The notes beneath the pieces are model-generated. The model made no database searches. It had not been told where the DNA came from and worked only from the letters and a program-made list of their open reading frames with translations. From Bradyrhizobium sp. (GTDB lineage Bacteria > Pseudomonadota > Alphaproteobacteria > Rhizobiales > Xanthobacteraceae), in assembly GCF_016213215.1 (NCBI RefSeq), contig NZ_JACRAW010000018.1, forward strand, positions 1 to 38,073: a stretch of 38,073 nt of DNA, given 5' to 3'. Below are positions 16,954 through 26,100 of this stretch, one piece after another. A program made the position numbers and the translations under genes. Numbering within the stretch: the stretch's first letter is position 1; every line of letters starts with the position of its first letter.

Positions 16954-18933
16954 CTAAGTGGTTTTCTCTTCGAGCACCGTTCGGCCCCGCGGTTTCCGGA
17001 TGTCGTCGACGTAAGCCTGCATTTCCGCTGACGGCTCCCTGCCGAGCTTGCTGACGATGTAGATGACAGCGAAGCCGAGTGGCGCTCCCAGCAACCCGCA
17101 TGCGATGTTGGTAAGGTCGAACCAGCCGACCTTGTTGGCCAGCGGGTGCGCGAGCGTTGGGAAACTCTCCATGGCGTTGGGCAGCGCCATGGCTTTGGCA
17201 ATATCGACCAGTGGCGCTCCCGTCAGCGGGTTGGTCAGCGACGTCATGCCGAAGTACTTCACGCCCGCGCCCGGGAAGTACCGGGTTGTTACAAGGTAGA
17301 ACAGGCACAGTCCGAAGCCGGCAATGATGCCGGAGACCGCGCCGGCCGATGTTGCACGCTTCCACCAGACTCCCATCACGAGTGCCGGGAAGTTGCCCGC
17401 CATCGCCAGCGAGAACGCCCAGCCGACCATGGCCAGGATGTCCGCCGGCTTGGTTGCGGCTGTCGCGGCCGCGACTACGGCGACGATCAGCAGCAATACG
17501 CGGGCGATGATCAGCCGGCGCGCGGTCGGCGCGTTGGGGTCGATCATCTTGTAGTAGACGTCGTGCGACAGCGCGTTGGCGATGGCGAGCAGCAGCCCGT
17601 CAGCGGTCGACAACGCTGCGGCGAGACCGCCAGCGGCGACAAGACCCGAGATCACATACGGAAGGCCCGCAATCTCCGGCGTGGAGAGCACGATCACGTC
17701 CGTGTTGATGACGAAGTCCTGCAGCCTGACGACGCCTGGGTGACCGGCGATCGCCTTGCACGCTGCGATTACCGCATCGATGCTGCTTGCGTTCTTGCCA
17801 CAGATCTGGATCAGCCCGAGTTCACCCCAATTGAACAGCCATGGGCGAATGGCCGATAGATCCCGTCCGATGATGTTGGTGTACACTTCCAGCTTCGAGA
17901 ACGCCGCGTAAGCCGGCGCCGAGAAGTACAGCAGGAAGATGAACAGCAGCGACCAGGCGACTGACTGGCGTGCCTCACGCACCGACGGGGTAGTGAAGTA
18001 GCGCATCAGGATATGCGGCAAGGAAGCCGTTCCAACCATCATGCACATGATGATCGCGAAGAAGTTCAACGGGCTGTAGTTGATGAACGGCGAGATGTGC
18101 GGCTTGAGAGCTGCCGCGGTCGTAAGGCCGGTCGCCAGCATCTGCTGCTCGCGCGCGGTGATGTCCGCGATGGCCTGTCCGTAAGTGAGCTCCGGAATCG
18201 GGAAGCCGTAGTTCTTGGTGGACAGGATCACGATCGGCGTCAGGTAGGCGATGATCAGCACGATGTACTGGGCCACCTGGGTCCAGGTCACTGCCCGCAT
18301 ACCGCCCAGCATCGAGCAGACCAGGATGCCGACAAGTCCGGCGAAAACCGCAATTTCGAACTGCATGCCGAGGAAGCGCGAGGCAATGAGGCCGGTGCCG
18401 TAGATCTGCGCCGTCACATAGGTGAAGGAGCAGGCAACGAGCACGATCACGCCGAGACCGCGGGCGAAATTGCCGCCGTAACGGAACGCCAGGAAGTCAG
18501 GCACCGTATAGGCGCCGAACTTGCGCAGATACGGTCCGATCAGGATCGATACCAGCACAAAGCCGCCGGTCCATCCGAGCACCCACGCGATGCCGTCGTA
18601 GCCGAGCAGAAACAACGTACCGGCCATGCCGACGAACGATGCTGCCGACATCCAGTCGGCGCCGGTGGCCATACCATTATAGAGCGCCGGCACGCTGCGT
18701 CCGGCGACGTAATATTCGGAGACCTGTGCGGTTCGCGAGAGAACGCCGATGATGGCGTAGACTGCGAGGGTAAAGAACACGAACAGATAACCAAGGATCT
18801 TGTTCGGGACCCCGATCTGTTCGAGCAGGGCGAGCAAAACGACGAAGGCGAGAAAGCCCCCGGTGTAGATGCCGTAGACCTTTCCGAGGTTATTCAGAAA
18901 GTCGGAGCCGCCGCGTGCAGTGTTTGTAGCCAT
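16954..18933 (-). CDS. actP: Sodium:solute symporter, acetate permease (ActP)-like
   Basis: A 659-residue SSS-family permease with about 13 transmembrane helices. ActP-like segments include VSEYYVAGRSVPALYNGMATGADWMSAASF (written in part) near residue 65, FGAYTVPDFLAFRYGG, LGGMRAVTWTQVAQYIVLI, and the LPHILMRYFTTPSVREARQS stretch. It is longer than E. coli ActP (about 549) because of extra loops around residues 255-300 and 370-410. ActP imports acetate and other short monocarboxylates with a cation. The gene follows a DUF4212 (YjcH-like) gene by 10 bases, the classic yjcH-actP pairing. The ATG 18933 has GGGGG just upstream. The SSS-domain kinase and LuxR regulator nearby fit control by carboxylate availability. 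Confidence 0.88.
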   Translation of the reverse strand: MATNTARGGSDFLNNLGKVYGIYTGGFLAFVVLLALLEQIGVPNKILGYLFVFFTLAVYAIIGVLSRTAQVSEYYVAGRSVPALYNGMATGADWMSAASFVGMAGTLFLLGYDGIAWVLGWTGGFVLVSILIGPYLRKFGAYTVPDFLAFRYGGNFARGLGVIVLVACSFTYVTAQIYGTGLIASRFLGMQFEIAVFAGLVGILVCSMLGGMRAVTWTQVAQYIVLIIAYLTPIVILSTKNYGFPIPELTYGQAIADITAREQQMLATGLTTAAALKPHISPFINYSPLNFFAIIMCMMVGTASLPHILMRYFTTPSVREARQSVAWSLLFIFLLYFSAPAYAAFSKLEVYTNIIGRDLSAIRPWLFNWGELGLIQICGKNASSIDAVIAACKAIAGHPGVVRLQDFVINTDVIVLSTPEIAGLPYVISGLVAAGGLAAALSTADGLLLAIANALSHDVYYKMIDPNAPTARRLIIARVLLLIVAVVAAATAATKPADILAMVGWAFSLAMAGNFPALVMGVWWKRATSAGAVSGIIAGFGLCLFYLVTTRYFPGAGVKYFGMTSLTNPLTGAPLVDIAKAMALPNAMESFPTLAHPLANKVGWFDLTNIACGLLGAPLGFAVIYIVSKLGREPSAEMQAYVDDIRKPRGRTVLEEKTT

Positions 18934-18943
18934 ATCCGCCCCC

Positions 18944-19222
18944 TCAATCTTCCTCGGCAAAGCCGAATTCGCGGTCAATCTTGTCCTGCTGCTTTGCGAA
19001 CATGAACAACATGACCACAAACACGATCAGCGAACCCTGCGCGGCCATGTAGAAGCCGAGCGGGAAGCCCAGAACAGGAATGATGATATTGTTGAGCGGC
19101 TTCACGAACATGTGGATCACGAAGCCGAAGAAGAACCAGACGCCAAGATGCGTGAACATCAGGCGAGAGGTCTTGCGCCAGTGCGCTTCTTCTCGTTCTT
19201 TGAGGTTGGCAGAGTCAGGCAT
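18944..19222 (-). CDS. DUF4212 / YjcH-like subunit paired with the permease
   Basis: A 92-residue membrane protein with two helices: about residues 24-42 (HLGVWFFFGFVIHMFV) and 50-75 (VLGFPLGFYMAAQGSLIVFVVMLFMFA). A charged N-terminus carries REEAHWRKTSRLM. DUF4212 proteins are regularly found just upstream of ActP-type symporters and are thought to be small partner subunits. The ATG 19222 is preceded by AAGGAGG; an upstream TTG frame extension has no support. It is the first gene of the permease operon. Confidence 0.88.
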   Translation of the reverse strand: MPDSANLKEREEAHWRKTSRLMFTHLGVWFFFGFVIHMFVKPLNNIIIPVLGFPLGFYMAAQGSLIVFVVMLFMFAKQQDKIDREFGFAEED

Positions 19223-19510
19223 GGGTAGCGAATCCTCCTTGAAGGCTCCGGACGACAAAGGTCCGGATAAGTTGAGGGGACTGCAATCCCTCTACTGCGG
19301 CCTCCCCCCTGCGCCGCTATTCCATGCGGTCTTGCGCCGACTTGGAATGTCGAAGGCTAACACCCCGAGCGCCGCCGTCTTTATTATACTTTCGGATGTA
19401 AATTATGTTGCGACTGCGAACAACGCCGCTGCCGTTGCAAATATGGGCTTTACGAACGGGCGCCAAGCGCGGGATAAATTGCTCGCGTCTGAACGTAGGA
19501 TGGGAGTGCG

Positions 19511-20131
19511 ATGAAACTGTGGGAGAAGTTGTTTCGCCCTCGCCCGCCGATTCGCGATCGGGAAGCTCTCGCCGACTTTATCGACGCGCAGTCGGCTTTC
19601 ATTACGCAGAAGGGGATCTACGAGTATTCGCGCGCCCGGGCCGGCCACTATGCGAAGGTATTGTTTGCCGAGGAGGGATTTGCGCTGGCCGTCGAACAGG
19701 CGCGCTGGCAGGCGTACCCGCTGGGATTGGCGATGGTCGGCGAGATGGTCGAAGGCGTGCTTGGGTCCGAATCGGGCAGCCGGCGCCGCGAAATCCTCGA
19801 CGAATTGACCGCACTGGTTTTGTCGGTATTCGACCGTTATCCGGTCCCTCCCGCGCTCGGAGAGGCTGCCTGGCTCGAGGCGCGGCGGGAGCTTGCCCAT
19901 CGGCTTGACCTTGTCGGGGGCCACGCACCGAAACGGGTGATGGATATTCCCGAGCCGCTGGCGGAAGCGTATTTTGCGATGATGCCGATACATGAAAAAT
20001 TGCGAGGCCGCGATTTCGCGACGACGCGCAATTATCTCCGCGTCTGCCTCTGCAACATCCACGACGAATTTATTGCGCGCCTGGACAGAACGGCGCTGCG
20101 ACAGGCGCTCGCTGCGGGCATCGCAACATAG
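19511..20131 (+). CDS. Conserved-looking protein of unknown function in the acetate module
   Basis: A 206-residue, mostly helical, soluble-looking protein with no signal peptide and no membrane segment. I do not recognise a domain. Notable segments are DFIDAQSAFITQKGIYEYSRARAG near the N-terminus, RWQAYPLGLAMVGEMVEGVL in the middle, and LRGRDFATTRNYLRVCLCNIHDEF near the C-terminus. GGGAG precedes the ATG. It lies divergent from the permease operon (288 bases apart) and 49 bases ahead of the exonuclease-CBS-DUF294 gene, so it is probably co-transcribed with that gene and serves the same system. No closer function can be given. Confidence 0.72.
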   Translation: MKLWEKLFRPRPPIRDREALADFIDAQSAFITQKGIYEYSRARAGHYAKVLFAEEGFALAVEQARWQAYPLGLAMVGEMVEGVLGSESGSRRREILDELTALVLSVFDRYPVPPALGEAAWLEARRELAHRLDLVGGHAPKRVMDIPEPLAEAYFAMMPIHEKLRGRDFATTRNYLRVCLCNIHDEFIARLDRTALRQALAAGIAT

Positions 20132-20180
20132 TCTGCAGTCGGCCGCGCCGCGGGCGCTCGCGAGGGGGAGGGGCAAAAAG

Positions 20181-22310
20181 ATGACGACTGGCGGCGCCCC
20201 GCTTCTTTCGCTCGATGCCGTCGTGATCGACACCGAGACGACCGGCCTCGATCCACGAAAGGCGCGCGTGATTGAACTGGCCGCCGTGCGCCTCGCGGGC
20301 GGGAAGCTGGTCGACGGCAATTGCTTTGAACAGTTGATCCGGCCCGGCGACGAAAAGATTGCTGTCGCCTCGACGCTCATCCATGGAATCGACGACCAGG
20401 CGGTGACGGGCGCGCCGCCCTTCGCCGAGGTCTGGCCGAGCTTTCAAGCCTTTGTCGGCCGCTCGGTCGCAATCGGGCATACGTTGGGATTCGATCTGGC
20501 CGTGCTCAAGCGCGAATGCGAGCTTACAGGGTTGCCGTGGTCGCGACCGCGGACGCTTGACACCAGGCTCCTTGCCGAAATCGCCGCGCCTGAGCTTTCG
20601 GGATATTCGCTGGAGAAGCTGGCAGACTGGCTTGGGATCGAGGCTGCCGGCCGACATACCGCGCTGGGCGACGCGGCGATGACGGCGCGGGTATTCATGG
20701 CCTTGGTGCCGAAGTTGCGCGATCATGGCATTCGCACTGTCGCCGAAGCCGAACGCGCCTGTAGTGCGCTTACCGCCGTGCTCGACGACCAGGTCCGGGC
20801 GGGCTGGATCGAGGCCGTCGAGGCCCCCGCCCGCATCGATACCGAGCGGACGCTGCAGCGCTTCGATGCCTACGCCTATCGGCACCGCAACGGCGACATC
20901 ATGAGGACACCCCCGGTCTTCGTTGCTTCCGAGCTGTCGGTCAGGGAAGCTCTGGCACAAATGACGGCCGAGATGATCTCGTCGTTGTTCGTGGCCGACC
21001 CATCGCCGGCGATAGGCGCTGTGAAGGCGGCCGAGGCCGGCATCGTGACCGAGCGCGACGTCTTGCGGGCGGTCGACCGTCTCGGAGCTGCCGCCCTCGA
21101 TCAGCCGGTCGGTCGAATCATGAGCCGCCCGTTGGCTTCGGTACCGGCAGATGCCTTCGTCTATCGCGCCATTGGTCGCATGAATCGGCTGAAAATCCGT
21201 CATCTCGGCGTCGTCGACGAGGCTGGCTGTGTAGTCGGTGCCCTGTCCGCGCGGGACCTGCTGCGCCTGCGCGCCGGTGAGGCCATCTCGCTCGGCGATG
21301 AGATCGATGCGGCCGCGGATGCGCACGAGCTGTCAATTGCCTGGGCGAAGCTGTCCCGCATGGCCGGCGCGTTGCTCGCGGAGGGCTTGCCGGGACGCGA
21401 TATCGCGCAGGTGATCTCCCGCGAGCTTGGCGCGCTCACGCGGCAGGCCGCCGTGATTGCGGAACGATTGATGAGGGAGGAAGGGCGTGGCGGGCCTCCG
21501 GCGCCCTATGCGCTGCTCGTTCTTGGATCGGGTGGACGGGGCGAGAGCCTGCTCGCACTTGACCAGGACAACGCCCTGGTTTTCGAGCTAGGCGAACCGG
21601 ACGGCGAGGAGGACCGCTGGTTCGCAGCGTTCGGCAGCCACGTGGCCGATATCCTGCATCAAGCCGGCGTGCCCTATTGCAAGGGTGGGGTGATGGCCAA
21701 GAACGCGGCCTGGCGCGGCTCGGTTCAAACGTGGCGCACCCGGATCAAGCACTGGGTCGGGCGCTCCAACACCGCAGATATCTTGTCGGTTGATATCTTT
21801 TACGATCTGCGCGCGGTTCACGGCGACGGTGGTCTTGCACTTGCCCTGCGGCAAGCGGCTTTTGCGGCGGCTGAGGGCGAGGTCGCTTTCGCCAAGCTCC
21901 TGGTCGATGCGATCACCATCCCACCCAGCGTGACGCTGTTTGGCAGAATCCGCACCGATGCCGGACGGATCGACCTCAAGGCGGCTGGCTTGTTTGGTGT
22001 GGTCGCGGCGGCGCGATCACTGGCGATCCGTTTCCAGGTCATGGACCGGTCGACGTCGGCGCGGCTGAGAGGGGTGAAAGCGCATGTCCGTGGCGGCGCG
22101 GCGGATATCGAGGGCCTTATCGAGGCGCATGCCACATTTCTCGATCTGATCCTGGCGCAGCAGGTCGAGGATGTGACGCAGGGCATGCCGCCTTCGAATG
22201 CGGTCGTAGTCAGGCGGCTCTCGGAGCGGGATCGCGATCGCCTGTTGGGGGCGCTGCAGGCAGTGAAGAATGTCGATTCGCTCGCCCGCGACCTCCTGTT
22301 CGCAGTCTGA
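20181..22310 (+). CDS. Exonuclease - CBS - DUF294 nucleotidyltransferase-like fusion protein
   Basis: A 709-residue multidomain protein. Residues ~10-190 are a DEDDh 3'-5' exonuclease domain (IDTETTGLDP with D17 and E19; later LIHGIDDQAVTGAPPF, IGHTLGFDLAVLKRE and the HTALGDA histidine/aspartate). Residues ~250-375 hold two CBS repeats, often adenosyl-ligand sensors. Residues ~400-570 hold the DUF294 nucleotidyltransferase-like core, with LGSGGRGESLLALDQDNALVF near residue 450, the expected GS-x-GR-x(n)-DxD pattern. A C-terminal helical DUF294-C domain follows. The ATG 20181 follows a strong GGGGAGGGG site; a long upstream extension of the frame overlaps the preceding gene. In Pseudomonas, as I recall, separate exonuclease and CBS-DUF294 genes sit beside yjcH-actP, so the fusion here fits one functional unit. 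Confidence 0.88.
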   Translation: MTTGGAPLLSLDAVVIDTETTGLDPRKARVIELAAVRLAGGKLVDGNCFEQLIRPGDEKIAVASTLIHGIDDQAVTGAPPFAEVWPSFQAFVGRSVAIGHTLGFDLAVLKRECELTGLPWSRPRTLDTRLLAEIAAPELSGYSLEKLADWLGIEAAGRHTALGDAAMTARVFMALVPKLRDHGIRTVAEAERACSALTAVLDDQVRAGWIEAVEAPARIDTERTLQRFDAYAYRHRNGDIMRTPPVFVASELSVREALAQMTAEMISSLFVADPSPAIGAVKAAEAGIVTERDVLRAVDRLGAAALDQPVGRIMSRPLASVPADAFVYRAIGRMNRLKIRHLGVVDEAGCVVGALSARDLLRLRAGEAISLGDEIDAAADAHELSIAWAKLSRMAGALLAEGLPGRDIAQVISRELGALTRQAAVIAERLMREEGRGGPPAPYALLVLGSGGRGESLLALDQDNALVFELGEPDGEEDRWFAAFGSHVADILHQAGVPYCKGGVMAKNAAWRGSVQTWRTRIKHWVGRSNTADILSVDIFYDLRAVHGDGGLALALRQAAFAAAEGEVAFAKLLVDAITIPPSVTLFGRIRTDAGRIDLKAAGLFGVVAAARSLAIRFQVMDRSTSARLRGVKAHVRGGAADIEGLIEAHATFLDLILAQQVEDVTQGMPPSNAVVVRRLSERDRDRLLGALQAVKNVDSLARDLLFAV

Positions 22311-22492
22311 GGACACCTCCGAGGGCGATCCGAACCGGGATTGTGCGATGCACAAGTCGAGTTAACCGCTCGAACGCGGAGGCGCTAATTGCAACTTGCA
22401 TGTCGCGGCTGGGCAGGGGAAAATTGCCACAGACCTCGCTTGACGGGCGTGTGGGGTATCACGCGCTGTTGGAACCCACTCGCAAAGATGTC

Positions 22493-23170
22493 ATGACTGC
22501 CGCTGCCGATACTCATCTCGTCATCGCCGACGACCACCCGCTGTTCCGCGATGCATTGCGGCAGGCGGTTGCCGGTGTTCTGAGCTCGCCGAGAATCGAC
22601 GAGGCAGGATCCTTTGACGAGCTGACCCGGCTCCTCGAGCAGAACGCAGACGTCGATCTGATCCTGCTCGACCTGACCATGCCGGGCATCAGCGGCTTTT
22701 CGGGCTTGATTTACCTGCGAGCCCAGCATCCGGCGGTTCCCGTGGTCATTGTCTCGGCGACCGACGACAACGCCACCATCCGCCGCTGCCTGGACTTCGG
22801 GGCTTCGGGGTTCATTCCGAAGCGGTTCGGGGTCGATACCCTGCGCGATGCCATCATGAAGGTCATGGAAGGCGATATCTGGGTTCCGCCGGACGCCGAT
22901 CTGTCGGTCGCGGCAGATCCCGACATGACACGGTTGCGCGATCGGCTGGTGACGCTGACGCCGCAGCAGGTCCGGGTGCTGATGATGTTGTCCGAGGGGC
23001 TGCTCAACAAGCAGATCGCCTACGAGCTCGGGGTCTCCGAGGCGACGATCAAAGCCCATGTGTCGGCTATCCTGCAAAAGCTCGGGGTCGAGAGCCGGAC
23101 GCAGGCGGTGATCGCCGCGGCCAAGATCGCCGGCAGCCAGTGGCGGCAGGGAACGAGCTCGCCGCAATAG
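22493..23170 (+). CDS. LuxR/NarL-type response regulator (CrbR-like)
   Basis: A 225-residue transcription regulator. The receiver domain (about residues 8-125) has the acidic pair D13-D14, phospho-acceptor D60 (LILLDLTMPG), the S/T switch position in VIVSATDD and lysine K110 (GFIPKRF). The DNA-binding domain (about 150-215) has the LuxR helix-turn-helix LTPQQVRVLMMLSEGLLNKQIAYELG followed by VSEATIKAHVSAILQKLGV. It is convergent with, and only 15 bases from, the hybrid kinase gene. Its likely partner is that kinase, as in the CrbS/CrbR systems that control acetate use. The start at ATG 22493 gives the family N-terminus, though its ribosome binding site is weak; ATG 22400 is an alternative. 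Confidence 0.88.
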   Translation: MTAAADTHLVIADDHPLFRDALRQAVAGVLSSPRIDEAGSFDELTRLLEQNADVDLILLDLTMPGISGFSGLIYLRAQHPAVPVVIVSATDDNATIRRCLDFGASGFIPKRFGVDTLRDAIMKVMEGDIWVPPDADLSVAADPDMTRLRDRLVTLTPQQVRVLMMLSEGLLNKQIAYELGVSEATIKAHVSAILQKLGVESRTQAVIAAAKIAGSQWRQGTSSPQ

Positions 23171-23185
23171 CTGCAATAAAGGTCG

Positions 23186-26100
23186 CTACTCCGCCGCCAC
23201 CATCTGTTGCGTGCGCCATTGGCCGAGCAGGGCGCGCAGCGAGGCCGGCTTGACCGGCTTGTTCAGCACCGCAATCCGCTCCTCGCGCGCGGCCGCCTGC
23301 ACATGCGGGCTGCGATCGGCGGTGATGAGGATGGCCGGAATGTTGTCGCCGAAGCGACGGCGGATATCGCGAATCGCGGCAAGCCCGTTGCCGCGGTCGA
23401 GGTGGTAATCGACGAGAAGCCCGGTCACGCGGCGGCCGGCGGCATCGATCGCGGCGATCGCGGCCTCGGGATCGGCCACGGCGATGACCTCGGCTTCCCA
23501 TGCCGTCAGCAGCGTGCGCATACCGTCGAGGATGGACGCGTCGTTTTCGATGCACACGATCAGCGCGCCGCTGATCGGCGTCTTCGCAACCGGCGTCGCG
23601 CTGGTAACGGCGGCGGTGTGCGTAACGGCCTTGGCGGTCGGCAGCGTTACCGAGAACACCGAGCCGCCGCTCGCTGTCGAATCGAGCGCGATGCCGTGAT
23701 TGAGCACGCGCGCCAGCCGCTCGACGATCGAGAGCCCGAGCCCGAGGCCGCGCGCGATGCGCGCTCCCTGCTCGAGGCGGTGAAATTCCTTGAAGATCTC
23801 GCTTCGCTTCGGCGCGGGAATGCCCACGCCGGTATCATAGACAGCGATCCGCAGCGATTGACCGTGACGCCGGCAGCCGACCAGGACCCGTCCGTGCGGC
23901 GTGTATTTGATCGCGTTCGAGATCAGGTTCTGCAAGAGGCGCCGCAGCATCAGGCGATCGGATTGCACGGGCAGCGAGCAGGGGACGAAGGTGAGCTCCA
24001 GGCGCTTGGCGCGCGCCACCGGCGTGAACTCGATTTCGAGCGAGCGCATCAAGTCGGCCATCTTGAAGCTCGAGATCGAGGGCGTCATGGCTCCGGCATC
24101 GAGGCGTGAAATATCGAGCAGCGCACCGAGGATTTCCTCGATAGCCTCCAGCGACTCGTCGATGTTCTCGACCAGCCGCGCCTCCTCGCCTGCCTTCTCT
24201 CGTTCGACCAGGCTGGTCACATAGAGCCGCGCCGCGTTCAGCGGCTGCAGGATGTCGTGGCTTGCGGCGGCCAAGAACCGCGTCTTGGAGATATTGGCGT
24301 CCTCGGCCGCGCTCTTGGCGACCGCGAGCTCGGAATTCAGCCGCGTCAGTTCCTCGGTACGGTCGCGGACGCGCTTTTCCAGCGTCGCATTGGCGCGCTC
24401 CAAAGCCTCGGCGGCTTCGAAGGAAGGGGTGACGTCGGTGAAGGTGATCACGAAGCCGCCGCCGGGCATGCGGTTGGTGCGGACCTCGATCACCATGTGC
24501 CGGTCCAGGCGCTCGAGATAGGGCTCGCCTTCGGTGGTGTAGGCTGCGAGCCGCTTCTCCAGCAGGACTTCCCCGTCGGGTGAGCCGACCGGTCCGTTCG
24601 CATCCATGAATTCGAGGATCTCGCGCAGCGGTATTCCGAACTGCACGAGATGCGGCGGTACGGCCAATAGTTCTCCGAACTGCCGGTTCGAACAGATCAG
24701 GTGCAGGTCGGCATCGAACACCGCAATCCCCTGGCGCACGTGGTTGAGCGCGGTCTGCAGGATCTCGCGATTGAAATGCAGGGCGGCGTGGGAATCGTCG
24801 AGGAGCTTCAGCGCCGCCTTGGCAGAGACGGTGCGCTTGCGCAGCAGGAGCGACATCACCAGGCGCGAGGACGCCGCACCGATCGAGGAGGCGATCAGGT
24901 GCTCGGCGTACTGCAACAGCTCGAAATCGGCAGGGGCCGCCGCGTCAAGCGGCGCATTGCGTCGGGCGGCGAAAGCGTCGAAGGAATGGCGTGCCCGGTC
25001 GGGCCCCAGATACTGCGCAAGGGCGCTCTGAATGTCCTGCACCGTGACCGTCGTGCGCCAGCGGCGAAAGCTCGGCTTGATCGGCGCCAGCGCATTCGGC
25101 ACGAACAGGTCGGCCTGCACCAGTTCAATCGAGGATGGCTGGCGCGCCAGCGACAGCGCGACGTAGGTCAGGATGTTCAGGGCCAGCGACCACAGGACTC
25201 CGTGCAGCAGCGGCGGCAGGTCGGCGCCAAACAGCGCCTGCGGCCGGAGCGCCCCGATCCCGAACGGCCCGTGCTGCAGCAGCAGGATGCCTGCGGTGTT
25301 GCTGTCGAGGAAGCTCGGCAGGAACAGGGTGTAGGTCCATGCAGCAAAGCCGATCATCATGCCGCCGATGGCGCCGCGGGCGGTCCCGCGTCGCCAGATC
25401 AGGCCCCCGAAGAATGCCGGTGCAAGCTGGGCGATGGCGGCAAACGACAACAGGCCGATGGCCGCAAGCTGGGTGTTGCCGAGCGCGCGATAATAGAGAT
25501 AGGCCATCACCATGATGGCGAAGATCGCGAGACGCCGCGACCTCAAGAGGAAGTTGCCGAAATCCTTGCCTGTCCCGCGTCGCTCGGGCGCGCGCTTGAG
25601 CACCAGCGGCACCACGAGGTCGTTGGAAACCATGATCGAGAGCGCCACGCATTCCACGATCACCATGGCTGTCGCCGCCGAGAGGCCGCCGACAAAGATG
25701 CCGACGCTGAGCAGTTGTGCGCCTGCCTCCATCGGCAGCGCCAGAACGTACATGTCGGGATCGATGGCGCCGAACGGGAAGGTCACGAGCCCCGCGATCG
25801 CGATCGGGATCACGAACAAATTGATGGCGACAAGGTAGAGGGGAAACAGCCAGCGGGCGCGGCCGACCTCGGCATCGCTCGAATTCTCCACCACGCTGAC
25901 GTGGAACTGCCGCGGCAGCAGCATGATTGCGCAGAACGACAGCAGGGTCATGGTAAGGAAGTTGCCGATCGACGGCGTGTAGTTGATGGCGCGCACGGCC
26001 TCCGGCATCTTCATCGCGCGCTCGATCAATTCGTTCGGGCTGAACATCCAGAAGGTGACGAAGGCGCCGGCAGCGATGAAGGCCACCAGCTTCACGATCG

